Assembly (NCBI RefSeq): GCF_049275935.1
Contig: NZ_CP184830.1
Location: forward strand, 6,324,001 to 6,388,000
Source of the DNA: Endozoicomonas_A sp049275935
GTDB lineage: Bacteria; Pseudomonadota; Gammaproteobacteria; Pseudomonadales; Endozoicomonadaceae
Reading direction: 5' to 3'
Length of the DNA: 64,000 bases
Shown here: piece by piece, positions 17,503-26,213 of the stretch
Layout: each line of letters starts with the position of its first letter
How positions within the stretch are numbered: the stretch's first letter is position 1
Notes under the pieces: generated by a model
What the model was told of the DNA's origin: nothing
What the model saw: the letters and a program-made list of their open reading frames with translations, nothing else
Database searches by the model: none
Translations under genes and position numbers: made by a program

Positions 17503-18414
17503 ATGACAACTGAAACCACTCCTCCCCAGGGTGAGAAATTGCAAAAAATCCTGGCGGGCGCCGGCCTGGGCTCGCGCCGTGAGATGGAACGCTGGATCAG
17601 CGAAGGTCGAATCTCCGTCAACGGAGAACAGGCCAGCCTCGGCGACCGAGCCTCAGCTGAAGACAAGATTGCTGTCGACGGCCGCCCGGTCAAACTGGAA
17701 ACCTATGCTTCCGGAATCCGTCGTGTCATCGCCTACAACAAGCCGGAAGGCGAGATTTGCAGCCGCCACGACCCGGAAGGCCGCCCGACCGTTTTTGACA
17801 AACTGCCCAGACTTCAGGGCGAACGCTGGATTGCCATTGGCCGTCTGGATATCAATACTTCCGGACTGATGCTGTTCACCACCGATGGTGAGTTGGCCAG
17901 TCGCTTGATGCACCCTTCTTACCAGGTTGAACGTGAATACGCTGTTCGAGTGATGGGTAATACAACAGAGCAGAAAGTTAAAAACCTCTTCGATGGCGTC
18001 GAGCTGGAAGATGGCCCTGCCCGTTTCACCGATATTGTTGACTCAGGCGGTTCGGGTATCAACCGCTGGTTTCATGTCTGCCTTCTGGAAGGCCGTAACC
18101 GTGAAGTGCGCAGACTCTGGGAATCACAGGATTTGACAGTAAGCCGCTTGAAACGAGTTCGTTTTGCCAATGTCATCATTCCTGACCACCTGCGCATGGG
18201 TCAATGGGAAGAAGTAGAAAAAACTGACATCGACGAACTGGCGGCTGCCGTTCAGCTATCACCCGCACCCAACACACCAACTCGCAGAGTCGATCCGAGA
18301 CACACCAAAACCGGCCTGAAAACCAGAGGCACCCGTGGTAAACCTGCTATCAACAAGAAGCGGCCCTCGCCTCACAAAAAGCCTGGTGCTTTCAAAAAGA
18401 ACAGGCATCGCTGA
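17503..18414 (+). CDS. rluB: 23S rRNA pseudouridine(2605) synthase RluB
   Basis: N-terminal S4 RNA-binding domain (EKLQKILAGAGLGSRREMERWI) and pseudouridine synthase domain with catalytic aspartate in GRLDINTSGLMLF; further on EGRNREVRRLWESQ is the RluB/RluE signature. It isomerises a uridine in 23S rRNA helix 93. The C-terminal 60 residues are a basic, Pro/Lys/Arg-rich tail that probably binds RNA. The frame is open from TTG 17458, but MTTETTPPQGEKL fits the family better. No strong ribosome binding site is visible at either. Confidence 0.88.
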   Translation: MTTETTPPQGEKLQKILAGAGLGSRREMERWISEGRISVNGEQASLGDRASAEDKIAVDGRPVKLETYASGIRRVIAYNKPEGEICSRHDPEGRPTVFDKLPRLQGERWIAIGRLDINTSGLMLFTTDGELASRLMHPSYQVEREYAVRVMGNTTEQKVKNLFDGVELEDGPARFTDIVDSGGSGINRWFHVCLLEGRNREVRRLWESQDLTVSRLKRVRFANVIIPDHLRMGQWEEVEKTDIDELAAAVQLSPAPNTPTRRVDPRHTKTGLKTRGTRGKPAINKKRPSPHKKPGAFKKNRHR

Positions 18415-18520
18415 TGTTATCTGAGCTCCAGCCATCGAGTTGGAGTTCTTGGTGATACCCTGAATATGCTTTAATGAGTTTCCATGCTGGCCCTGACCGG
18501 GTTCTCACTGGACAGATTAA

Positions 18521-18536
18521 CTGTACTTATATACAG
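18521..18536 (+). promoter_or_regulatory. LexA (SOS) box upstream of yebG
   Basis: CTGTACTTATATACAG is a perfect CTGT-N8-ACAG palindrome matching the gammaproteobacterial LexA operator, including the TA-rich centre. It lies 33 bases before the yebG start codon, overlapping where the promoter should be. Confidence 0.9.
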
Positions 18537-18569
18537 TTATATCTAAACCACACCTGACAGGAGAGGCCC

Positions 18570-18857
18570 ATGTCTATTACCCCCATGTGGCGAGTTGACC
18601 GGGACGGAAGCATGTTTACAGATAAAAAAGCCGCTGAAGAATACGATCGCATGTTGGAACTGGCCGGGAATATCACCAGCCTGCTGGAAGATCACTTTGA
18701 AATTGATGAGCAACTGGCAGAAGAGATCGGCCTGATGTTCGCCAAAAACAAGGAAGCCTTCGCCAAAGCCTTTAAAGGCAAACCGGACCTGGTGCTCGAG
18801 ATAGGCCAGACTGCTGAGCAAGACAATGACCCAAATGAGGATCAGACTTCGGCCTGA
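18570..18857 (+). CDS. yebG: YebG family DNA damage-inducible protein
   Basis: 95 residues beginning MWRVDRDG.MFTDKKAAEEYDRMLELA, the YebG pattern (E. coli: SFTSKKEADAYDKML), ending in an acidic tail. YebG is a small SOS-regulated protein of unknown biochemical activity. AGGAGAGG lies just before the ATG. The LexA box in its promoter agrees with E. coli yebG being LexA-controlled, and sequence and regulation support each other. It is monocistronic, with a hairpin after the stop. Confidence 0.88.
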   Translation: MSITPMWRVDRDGSMFTDKKAAEEYDRMLELAGNITSLLEDHFEIDEQLAEEIGLMFAKNKEAFAKAFKGKPDLVLEIGQTAEQDNDPNEDQTSA

Positions 18858-18883
18858 GCTGGCCTGCCAATATCCGATAACCA

Positions 18884-18925
18884 AGAGCGGAAAGCCCTGA
18901 TCCGCTCTGCCACAAACCCTTTTTT
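18884..18925 (+). terminator. Terminator-like hairpin after yebG
   Basis: AGAGCGGA (18884-18891) pairs with TCCGCTCT (18901-18908), 8 bp perfect; a T-run follows about ten bases later, so the spacing is not ideal. Confidence 0.5.
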
Positions 18926-19162
18926 ATCCCCTCCCATTTAGAACGAATCAGGAATAAAGAGCATGGGTAAAAACAATCATCCATTTCCCTCTGACTCACT
19001 TCAGATTCAGCTTTAAAATAGCTCTTTGTGAAAAAAAGTCTTTCTTTCATTCCTGATAGAGAAACCCTTTTTTTTACCAAAAACAGCGGTTCTAAAGGTC
19101 ATTTTTCCCATAATCAGACCAAGACACTAGTGAAGCAACCCGCCAAGTAGCACTTGTACTGG

Positions 19163-19190
19163 TTGCTAATACAGCGAATTCCGCTAATAT
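19163..19190 (+). promoter_or_regulatory. Possible sigma-70 promoter of rapA
   Basis: TTGCTA (19163-19168) and TAATAT (19185-19190) with a 16-base spacer lie about 37 bases before the preferred rapA start. The stretch from yebG to here (about 340 bases) holds no other gene. Confidence 0.4.
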
Positions 19191-19227
19191 ATCGGCCTTT
19201 TTGTCTGGCAAGGTATGTAGTCACGAC

Positions 19228-22098
19228 ATGACGAGCTTCGTTCCTGGACAGCGCTGGATCAGTGACACCGAAACTGAACAAGGGCTGGGTACCGTTCTGA
19301 CTTTCGATAGTCGCATGGTAACCCTATTGTTCCCCACCACCGGTGAAACCCGGCTCTACTCCATTAATAACTGCCCGCTATCAAGGGTACAATTTAATCC
19401 TGGTGACAAGATAGAAAGTCACGAGGGCTGGACCATGACGGTGACAGAAGTCATCGAAGAGAATGGTCTGCTACTGTATAGAGGCGTTCTTCCCGACGGT
19501 AAGCCCAAAGAGCTTCCCGAATCGGAACTGGGCAACTTTATTCATTTCAACAAGCCGCAGGACAGAATGCTGGCGGGTCAAATAGACCAAAACAGCAACT
19601 TTTCCCTGCGATACAAAACTCTGTTGAACAATTGTCGACTACTCAGCTCTCCTGTGAGAGGGCTGCTCGGTGCCCGTACCAGCCTGATACCTCATCAGCT
19701 GCATATAGCGCGTGAAGTGTCTGGACGTCATGCTCCCAGAGTGATGCTGGCTGACGAAGTCGGCATGGGTAAAACCATTGAAGCCGGTCTCATCCTGCAT
19801 CAGCAACTGATCACTGAACGAGCCAGTCGGGTATTGATTCTGGTACCGGAAACACTTCAGCATCAGTGGCTAGTGGAAATGCTGCGTCGTTTCAATCTGC
19901 ACTTCGGACTGTTTGATGAAGAGCGTTGCCGTGCGATTGAAGATGAAAACCCGTTCAACACAGGGCAACTGATTCTCTGCAGCCTGGACTTCCTGAGCCA
20001 GTCCGAACATCGTTTTCAGCAAGCTCTTGAGGTCGACTGGGATCTATTGATCGTCGACGAAGCTCACCATCTGGTCTGGTCAGAAGAAAACCCCAGCCGT
20101 GAATATCAGGTTGTGGAAACATTGTCGTCACAAATTCCCGGCCTGCTGCTGTTGACAGCAACACCTGAACAGATGGGACCCGAAAGTCACTTTGCCCGGC
20201 TCCGTCTGCTGGACCCTGATCGTTTCCACGATCTGGTGACCTATCAGGAAGAGGAAAAAAACTATGAGCCTGTGGCCGAAGCGGTTCAGGAGCTGCTGGA
20301 AAATAACCACCTGCCGGAAGTCGCCTGTCAGCACCTGACCGGTTTCCTGGGTCACGATTGTCAGCCTCTGATCGACCTGATCAATAATGGCTCTTCTGAA
20401 CAAAAAGAAACGGCCCGCGAACAGCTACTAAAAACCCTCCTGGACCGCCATGGTACTGGCCGGGTTCTGTTCAGAAATACCCGTGCAGCGGTGGGAGGAT
20501 TCCCCGGCCGTGTTGTTCAGGGGTACGCCCAGAAGCTGCCCGAGCTTTATCAGATTGCCCAGGAAGAAGAAACCGAAGCCCGTGGTTCGCTCTACCCCGA
20601 ACTGGCTTACCAATCCCATATCTGTGTTGATGATATGGACCCCTGGTGGAAGGTAGACCCACGCATCGACTGGCTGATTAACCTGCTGAAGCTGCTTAAA
20701 AAACAGAAAGTGCTGGTGATCTGTGCCAATGCCAATACCGCTCTGGATCTCGAGGACGCTCTCAGAATTCTGTCTGGTATACCCACGGCAGTGTTCCACG
20801 AGAACATGACTATCGTAGAGCGGGATCGAGCGGCTGCATGGTTTGCTGATGAGGAATACGGTGCCCAGGTTCTGGTCTGCTCCGAAATTGGCAGTGAAGG
20901 TCGCAATTTCCAGTTTGCCCACCACCTGGTGCTCTTTGATCTGCCTGCTCACCCGGATCTGCTGGAACAGCGTATTGGACGGCTCGATCGCATTGGCCAG
21001 ACTGAGACCATCAAAATCCATGTTCCCTTTATAGAGGGCACCGGACAGGAATTAATGTTTCACTGGTATGATCAGGGCCTCAATGCCTTCGCCGATACTT
21101 GCCCGTCTGGCAGCATGGTCTTTGAAAAGTTGGGTGAAGCATTCACTGAAGCGCTGGCGCCTGAAAAGAAAACGACACTGGCAGACATTCAACCATTGAT
21201 CGAAGAAACCGCAGATCTCAATACAAAAATGAATAAACACCTTCACAATGGTCGGGATCGCCTGCTGGAAATCAACTCCCGTGGCACCCTCTCCAGTGAA
21301 GATCTGATTAACGACATCGAAGCACAGGAAGAACCCAGGCAGCTCAAGCGCTATATGGAAAAGCTGTTTGAAGGATTTGGCGTCGAGTCAGAAGATCATT
21401 CCAAACATTGTCTTGTTGTGCGTCCGGGCAGCCATATGGTGACCTCCTTCCCGGGCCTTCCGGCTGACGGTATTACCGTCACCTTTGATCGGGATATGGC
21501 CCTTTCCCGGGAAGACATGCACTTCCTCACCTGGGAGCACCCCATGGTTCGTGAAAGCATGGACATGCTGCTCACCAGTGAAATGGGCAATACCTCGGTA
21601 GCTCTGTTAAAAAACAAGGCACTGAAACCGGGCACCATGCTGCTGGAAGCGATCTATGTCGTCGGAGCTTCAGGAGAGAAAAAACTGCAGCTGGATCGAT
21701 ACCTGCCTGCGACACCGATTCGCTGCCTGATCGATCCCGGCATGAACAACCTCTCGGAAAAAGTGGCCTTCGACACCCTGAACGCCCAACTTCAGCCCAT
21801 CAAAAAAGGTATGGCGAAGAAACTGGTGAAAGCGCAACGGGAGCCAATTCTGACCATGCTGGCCAGAGCAGAGCAAGCGGCGAAGGAACAGGTTAACCCG
21901 ATTGTGACCGAAGCCTGCAAAAACCTGCTGAGCCATGTTACGGAAGAGATCAAGCGGCTGGCTGCCCTGAAAGCAGTGAACCCGAACGTACGTGATGAAG
22001 AGATTGAACACCTCAAACTGCGTGCCGCTCTGGGTCATCAATGTCTTCAGAAAGCGATGCTCAGGCTGGATGGTTTGCGATTGATGATCGCCGGTTAA
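19228..22098 (+). CDS. rapA: RNA polymerase-associated ATPase RapA (HepA)
   Basis: Swi2/Snf2-type ATPase that binds RNA polymerase and helps it recycle after termination. The N-terminal Tudor-like domains begin MTSFVPGQRWISDTETEQGLGTV; the helicase core has ADEVGMGKTIEAG (Walker A), VDEAHHLVW (DEAH box) and LLTATPEQ, then EIGSEGRNFQFA and QRIGRLDRIGQ in the second RecA lobe. Close to E. coli RapA along its length (968 aa there, 956 here). I choose ATG 19228 over TTG 19201 because the homologous proteins begin there. Single gene. Confidence 0.95.
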   Translation: MTSFVPGQRWISDTETEQGLGTVLTFDSRMVTLLFPTTGETRLYSINNCPLSRVQFNPGDKIESHEGWTMTVTEVIEENGLLLYRGVLPDGKPKELPESELGNFIHFNKPQDRMLAGQIDQNSNFSLRYKTLLNNCRLLSSPVRGLLGARTSLIPHQLHIAREVSGRHAPRVMLADEVGMGKTIEAGLILHQQLITERASRVLILVPETLQHQWLVEMLRRFNLHFGLFDEERCRAIEDENPFNTGQLILCSLDFLSQSEHRFQQALEVDWDLLIVDEAHHLVWSEENPSREYQVVETLSSQIPGLLLLTATPEQMGPESHFARLRLLDPDRFHDLVTYQEEEKNYEPVAEAVQELLENNHLPEVACQHLTGFLGHDCQPLIDLINNGSSEQKETAREQLLKTLLDRHGTGRVLFRNTRAAVGGFPGRVVQGYAQKLPELYQIAQEEETEARGSLYPELAYQSHICVDDMDPWWKVDPRIDWLINLLKLLKKQKVLVICANANTALDLEDALRILSGIPTAVFHENMTIVERDRAAAWFADEEYGAQVLVCSEIGSEGRNFQFAHHLVLFDLPAHPDLLEQRIGRLDRIGQTETIKIHVPFIEGTGQELMFHWYDQGLNAFADTCPSGSMVFEKLGEAFTEALAPEKKTTLADIQPLIEETADLNTKMNKHLHNGRDRLLEINSRGTLSSEDLINDIEAQEEPRQLKRYMEKLFEGFGVESEDHSKHCLVVRPGSHMVTSFPGLPADGITVTFDRDMALSREDMHFLTWEHPMVRESMDMLLTSEMGNTSVALLKNKALKPGTMLLEAIYVVGASGEKKLQLDRYLPATPIRCLIDPGMNNLSEKVAFDTLNAQLQPIKKGMAKKLVKAQREPILTMLARAEQAAKEQVNPIVTEACKNLLSHVTEEIKRLAALKAVNPNVRDEEIEHLKLRAALGHQCLQKAMLRLDGLRLMIAG

Positions 22099-22108
22099 CA
22101 ACGCATAG

Positions 22109-22141
22109 GGCACTGGCGCGATTTTTTTCGTGTTCAGTGCC
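22109..22141 (+). terminator. Hairpin downstream of rapA
   Basis: GGCACTG (22109-22115) pairs with CAGTGCC (22135-22141), with further pairing inside the T-rich loop; another T-run follows near 22157. Likely end of the rapA transcript. Confidence 0.5.
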
Positions 22142-22196
22142 ATTGGTTGTTGTGTCTTTTTTGTCCTGTTTATAAGGTAACAACAGGTTACTGCTT

Positions 22197-22472
22197 CTAT
22201 CGATCTTCACGAGTATGCCAGAGCCTCAAAATATAAATGGTTGAGTTCTGGATTTCATAGCGTATTTCATATTGCCCTATAAGTATCTTTCTGACTTTTC
22301 TAGGCCCAAAGGTTTCAAGCCGTTCACCAAGCCTTGGGGTTTCCAGCAGACTGTCTGGACAGGATGTCAAAGACTGAACCGTTTTAGCCGCAGCCTGATT
22401 ATTTACCAGAGCTAAAAAATCATACAGCCACGACAAATCAGAAAGGGCTTTGCTCGTCCACTTAATTTCCAC
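22197..22472 (-). CDS. ParE/RelE-superfamily toxin
   Basis: 91 residues with the ParE-like pattern: WTSKALSDLSWLYDFLA helix, middle TPRLGERLETFGPRKVRKIL and the C-terminal strand YEIRYEI...YILRLWHTRED, where the arginine/histidine end (LRLWHTRE) is typical. Such toxins inhibit gyrase or cleave mRNA on the ribosome; which applies is not readable. Start is GTG, whose first G is the last base of the antitoxin stop codon, so the two are translationally coupled, antitoxin first. Confidence 0.85.
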   Translation of the reverse strand: MEIKWTSKALSDLSWLYDFLALVNNQAAAKTVQSLTSCPDSLLETPRLGERLETFGPRKVRKILIGQYEIRYEIQNSTIYILRLWHTREDR

Positions 22473-22741
22473 TAGGGTGGAACCGGCAAGGGGTTATCAG
22501 TCCCAAGACTTTCTGCCCACTCTTGCACAGCCTGATGATCAATAACAGCATTTGCGTCTACGTCTGACAGCGCTTCCCGGGTTAGCCTGTCACGCTCTTC
22601 TTGCTGGTCAATCCAGGCGGAAAGAGCTTGCTTGATGATCCACCCACGTGATCGCTCAAGTCTCTGTGCGAGCAGTTCCACTTTTTCAGCCAAAGGTATT
22701 GGCACATGGGCAGTTAGTACCTTCGTGTCTGTTTGAGCCAT
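22472..22741 (-). CDS. Ribbon-helix-helix (CopG/ParD-like) antitoxin
   Basis: 89 residues. The N-terminal KVLTAHVPIPLAEKVELLAQRLERSRGWIIKQAL is a ribbon-helix-helix DNA-binding unit (beta strand then two helices); the acidic C-terminus (SDVDANAVIDHQAVQEWAESL) should embrace the toxin. RHH antitoxins repress their own operon. GAGG lies 7-10 bases before ATG. Placed upstream of and overlapping the ParE-like toxin, it completes a type II toxin-antitoxin module inserted between rapA and the lpxL-like gene. Confidence 0.87.
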   Translation of the reverse strand: MAQTDTKVLTAHVPIPLAEKVELLAQRLERSRGWIIKQALSAWIDQQEERDRLTREALSDVDANAVIDHQAVQEWAESLGTDNPLPVPP

Positions 22742-22754
22742 GACAACCTCACTT

Positions 22755-22788
22755 TTAATTAAATATTATTAATTATGATTAAGTCAAA
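22755..22788 (-). promoter_or_regulatory. Promoter/operator of the toxin-antitoxin operon
   Basis: Very AT-rich stretch containing a perfect 7-bp inverted repeat (TAATTAA 22756-22762, TTAATTA 22769-22775). On the minus strand TTGACT (22783-22788) can act as a -35 box with an AT-rich -10 inside the repeat. This suits autoregulation by the RHH antitoxin. Inferred only. Confidence 0.5.
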
Positions 22789-22825
22789 AATGGTTTCAGA
22801 CCCAGAAGCCATCAGATCATAGCAA

Positions 22826-23773
22826 TTACTTTTTATAAAAACCCACCTCACCCTCAGGCCGGGTCTTGAATCGGCGATGCAACCACATATACTGATCCGG
22901 GTTTTTCTTTACCTGCTCTTCTACAAATTGATTGACCCGGATCGCATCCTGAAGATCATCGCCCCGGGGGAAGTCTTTCCAGGCCTCAAACACCTCAAGA
23001 ACATACCCCTCGGAACCCGGTTTTCGGGTGACCACCATGGGCACCACTCTGGCCTTACCCATTTTGGTCATTCTGGAAGTGCCAGTCACCGATGCGGTCT
23101 GAACACCAAAGAAAGGAGCAAAAACACTTTGCTTGGGACCATAATCCTGATCGGGAGAGTACCAGACGGTTTTTCCCTGTCTCAGGGATCTCAGCATACC
23201 CCTTACATCCCTTCGGCCTAACAGACGACTCCCCCGGTCATAACGCAGACGTTGCCTTCTCTGCATGTATTCAAAAACAGGATTCTTGTGTTCACGATAG
23301 GTCGCGTCGACACTGTGCCTTAGCGTAATCAGAGCGCCCGATATTTCTATGGTTGTAAAATGCAGAATCAACAAAAGGTTACCCTGGCCAGTCTCTGAAT
23401 TGAGATTTTCAAGACCTTTATAGGTCACCAGTCGTTCAAGTCGCTTTCTTGGCCACCACCAGGCCATGATGACTTCCATTAGACCGATGCCAACCGACTC
23501 AAAGTTTTTCTGCAACAGGGCGTCCCTTTCCGCCTCACTTATGTGGGGAAAACACTTTTCCAGATTGACCCGGGTAATACGCACCCTGCTACCACCAAAA
23601 CGCAATAAAAGACGACCTACCAGACGCCCGAAGAGCACCATGACAGAATAAGGAAGCAATGCCACCAGGGCGGTGAACCCCAGTCCCAGCCATACTGGCC
23701 AGAACTTTGGTTTCAGGTAGGACCACTGAAAGCGATCGGCTTCCGTAGTGTTACTTAATTCATCCGACTTCAT
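22826..23773 (-). CDS. lpxL: Lauroyl/acyl-ACP-dependent lipid A acyltransferase (LpxL/HtrB family)
   Basis: Late lipid A acyltransferase transferring an acyl chain from acyl-ACP to Kdo-lipid IVA on the inner membrane. An N-terminal membrane helix (about 28-50) is followed by the HX4E catalytic motif HFTTIE, the YREHKNPVFEYMQRRQRLRY block, and the VWYSPDQDYG and SVFAPFFG signatures. 315 aa is typical. It is divergent from minCDE, an arrangement also seen in Pseudomonas. LpxL versus LpxM cannot be separated firmly by eye. Confidence 0.87.
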   Translation of the reverse strand: MKSDELSNTTEADRFQWSYLKPKFWPVWLGLGFTALVALLPYSVMVLFGRLVGRLLLRFGGSRVRITRVNLEKCFPHISEAERDALLQKNFESVGIGLMEVIMAWWWPRKRLERLVTYKGLENLNSETGQGNLLLILHFTTIEISGALITLRHSVDATYREHKNPVFEYMQRRQRLRYDRGSRLLGRRDVRGMLRSLRQGKTVWYSPDQDYGPKQSVFAPFFGVQTASVTGTSRMTKMGKARVVPMVVTRKPGSEGYVLEVFEAWKDFPRGDDLQDAIRVNQFVEEQVKKNPDQYMWLHRRFKTRPEGEVGFYKK

Positions 23774-24039
23774 CTATTCACCAGAAACCCTGTTTCAATA
23801 AACTTGCATAATCAGCGAAGCAACAGCCTGCCCTTGTCCGGCACTATTATCTCAGCTGCCGGGACCGAGGTCATGTTTCTCAGGGGCTAGCTTGTAAAAT
23901 GACTTGAGAAATATTGCTTTTGATCGTAGCCTGACAAGCAATGCGGAGCGATAGGCCAGAAAATGAAAGGCATTGTAACTTTTTCCTATTATCCGTCAGA
24001 TACAGCAAGAACATTGCTGACCTAACTTCCGTAAATAAC

Positions 24040-24831
24040 ATGGCCGCCATGAATTCAACTCTGACCTCAAAGCCATCAAAAGCCGCATTCCAGCTCAAAG
24101 GCGGCATTTATACGCTGACTACGCTTGAATTGCACAACAGCTGTCTGATCAGCTTTAGCAGGCAGTTGCAGGCGATGTCGGAAAAAGCCCCCCACTTCTT
24201 TCAGGAGACACCGGTGGTACTGGCCCTGGAGAAGTTACCAGCAACCATTGATGCCTCTGATCTGAGGGCTATTGCCGGGCGACTGAGGGAGTCCGGCATG
24301 ATTCTGGTAGCCATCCGTGGCAGTGAGCAGTTCAGATATACGGCAGAGCGCGCAGGCATACCCTGGCTACCCTTTCAGAAGACAAAGTCAGAGAAAAATG
24401 TGGTCATGATGCAACAGAACGGTCAACCGATGCCGGTCGAACGTCATGAACCCGCTCGCTTTGAGCAAAAAGAAGAAACCTCAGCCACCTCAGGCTCAGA
24501 AACAAAAATTATCGATCAACCTGTTCGCTCTGGTCAGCAAGTCTATACCCCGGGCGACCTGGTTGTGCTATCACAGGTCAGTCCGGGTGCAGAATTACTG
24601 GCTGGCGGGCACATACACGTCTACGGACTTTTAAGAGGCAAAGCGCTTGCCGGGGTTAATGGCAACCCTGAGGCAAGGATTTTCTGCCATCGATTTGAAG
24701 CCGAACTGATTTCAATCAGTGGTCACTACAAGCTCACCGATCAGACGGAAGAATCATCCTGGAGCCGTCACTGGGGTAAGTCTGTCTTAATAAGGCTTAC
24801 TGAGGATCACTTGCACATCAGCAGGCTTTAA
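24040..24831 (+). CDS. minC: Septum site-determining protein MinC
   Basis: FtsZ assembly inhibitor that, with MinD, prevents division at the poles. The N-terminal domain (AFQLKGGIYTLTTLEL to about residue 110) contacts FtsZ; after a polar linker the C-terminal beta-helix (QVYTPGDLVVLSQVSPGAELLAGGHIHVYGLLRGKALAG) binds MinD. The frame is open from 23941, but ATG 24040 (or 24049) matches family length and the upstream residues are not MinC-like. Neither has a strong ribosome binding site. First gene of minCDE. Confidence 0.9.
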   Translation: MAAMNSTLTSKPSKAAFQLKGGIYTLTTLELHNSCLISFSRQLQAMSEKAPHFFQETPVVLALEKLPATIDASDLRAIAGRLRESGMILVAIRGSEQFRYTAERAGIPWLPFQKTKSEKNVVMMQQNGQPMPVERHEPARFEQKEETSATSGSETKIIDQPVRSGQQVYTPGDLVVLSQVSPGAELLAGGHIHVYGLLRGKALAGVNGNPEARIFCHRFEAELISISGHYKLTDQTEESSWSRHWGKSVLIRLTEDHLHISRL

Positions 24832-24878
24832 TAAATACTTGAACCTTGACCACCACTTACTATTCACAGGATTTGAAC

Positions 24879-25694
24879 TTGGCACGCATAATTGTTGTAA
24901 CGTCAGGAAAGGGCGGTGTTGGTAAAACCACAACCAGCGCTTCATTTGCCACGGGTCTGGCCATGAAAGGACACAGAACCGTCGTGATCGATTTCGATGT
25001 CGGGCTGCGAAATCTCGATCTTATCATGGGATGTGAGCGCAGAGTCGTTTATGATCTTGTGAACGTTATTAATGGCGAAGCAGCTCTTCATCAGGCGCTG
25101 ATTAAAGACAAGCACACTGAAAACCTGAGCGTATTACCGGCATCACAGACCCGGGACAAAGAGTCACTTACTCTCGAAGGCCTTGAAGCAATTTTTGACG
25201 AGCTGGCAAAGGATTTTGAATACATTATCTGCGACTCACCTGCCGGCATTGAGCATGGTGCGCTTATGGCTCTGTACTTCGCAGACGAAGCCATCATAAC
25301 GACGAACCCTGAAGTTTCTTCCGTCAGGGATTCAGACCGGATTCTGGGTATTTTGCAAAGCAAATCCCGGCGAGCTGAAAAAAAGCTTGATCCTGTTAAA
25401 GAGCACCTGTTGCTGACCCGTTATAATCCGACGAGGGTAGAAATGGGCGATATGCTTAATGTTGAAGACGTTCAGGAAATCCTTGCCATCCCGTTGCTGG
25501 CTGTTGTTCCGGAATCCAAAGACGTACTGAAGGCATCAAACCACGGTGTTCCGGTTATTCATCAGCAGAACACCGATGCCGGTCAGGCGTACAATGATAT
25601 GGTCGCACGTTTTCTGGGCGCTGAATTACCCCACCGGTTTATTGAACCTCCGAAAAAAGGCTTTCTCCAGAAAGTTTTTGGGAGTCGCGCATGA
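24879..25694 (+). CDS. minD: Septum site-determining ATPase MinD
   Basis: Membrane-cycling ATPase of the ParA/Mrp class. The deviant Walker A GKGGVGKTT, VIDFDVGLRNLDLIMG and ICDSPAGIE are all present, and the C-terminal amphipathic targeting helix ends FLQKVFGS. The frame extends to a TTG at 24846, but the TTG at 24879 has CAGGA 7 bases upstream and yields MARIIVVTSGKGG, exactly the family N-terminus; 271 aa against 270 in E. coli. Use of TTG may keep expression low. The end overlaps minE by four bases (ATGA). Confidence 0.93.
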   Translation: MARIIVVTSGKGGVGKTTTSASFATGLAMKGHRTVVIDFDVGLRNLDLIMGCERRVVYDLVNVINGEAALHQALIKDKHTENLSVLPASQTRDKESLTLEGLEAIFDELAKDFEYIICDSPAGIEHGALMALYFADEAIITTNPEVSSVRDSDRILGILQSKSRRAEKKLDPVKEHLLLTRYNPTRVEMGDMLNVEDVQEILAIPLLAVVPESKDVLKASNHGVPVIHQQNTDAGQAYNDMVARFLGAELPHRFIEPPKKGFLQKVFGSRA

Positions 25695-25948
25695 GTCTGC
25701 TGCAATTTTTTAAATCCAGCAAATCCGAAGGCAGCGCATCAGTAGCCAAAGAACGTCTTCAGATACTGGTTGCTCACGAAAGACTGAACCGTTCTGGCCA
25801 TGATTTTCTCCCGGCTATGAGAGAGGACATACTGAAAGTTGTAGAAAAGTATTTTCAGGTAGCTGACAACACCATCTCCGTTCGACTGGACAAAGATGGT
25901 GACTGCTCAACCCTGGAAGTCAATGTTCAGCTTCCTGAAAGCTCCTGA
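25691..25948 (+). CDS. minE: Cell division topological specificity factor MinE
   Basis: 85 residues. The N-terminal LLQFFKSSKSEGSASVAKERLQILVAHER contains the membrane-binding and MinD-stimulating helix (AKERLQILVAHER); the C-terminal half forms the dimer. It releases MinD-MinC from the membrane and drives pole-to-pole oscillation. ATGA overlap with minD implies coupled translation; a strong terminator follows. Confidence 0.94.
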   Translation: MSLLQFFKSSKSEGSASVAKERLQILVAHERLNRSGHDFLPAMREDILKVVEKYFQVADNTISVRLDKDGDCSTLEVNVQLPESS

Positions 25949-25984
25949 CAATCAGAGCCTGCTCCTCTCTTTGTACTCATAGAG

Positions 25985-26018
25985 TACTGGCATAGATTAC
26001 TTCTATGCCAGTATTTTT
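25985..26018 (+). terminator. Rho-independent terminator of minCDE
   Basis: TACTGGCATAG (25985-25995) pairs perfectly with CTATGCCAGTA (26003-26013) and is followed directly by TTTTT. Confidence 0.88.
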
Positions 26019-26070
26019 CCGGCATTGAATCAAACAGCTGTTTAATACCAATCGAACTTAACGCCTCCAA

Positions 26071-26108
26071 CAGTTTGCAACGTTTTATTAACACAGCGTT
26101 GCAAACTG
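26071..26108. repeat. 12-bp perfect inverted repeat downstream of the min terminator
   Basis: CAGTTTGCAACG (26071-26082) and CGTTGCAAACTG (26097-26108) with a 14-base loop. No T-run follows, so it is not an obvious terminator; it could be a protein-binding palindrome or structured RNA. No neighbouring gene explains it. Confidence 0.6.
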
Positions 26109-26213
26109 CAATTGAAACTCTCACTTAAGTACAAATTCAGACTAACCGAATGGTTGACTTACTGTTATTCTTAGATTGTATCCATGCAAAAGCCAGCACG
26201 GTCAGGAAAGACT

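Noticed and set aside
18570..18857. yebG as an unknown SOS effector
   Set aside because: N-terminal pattern and LexA box agree with the known YebG family, so nothing new is claimed.
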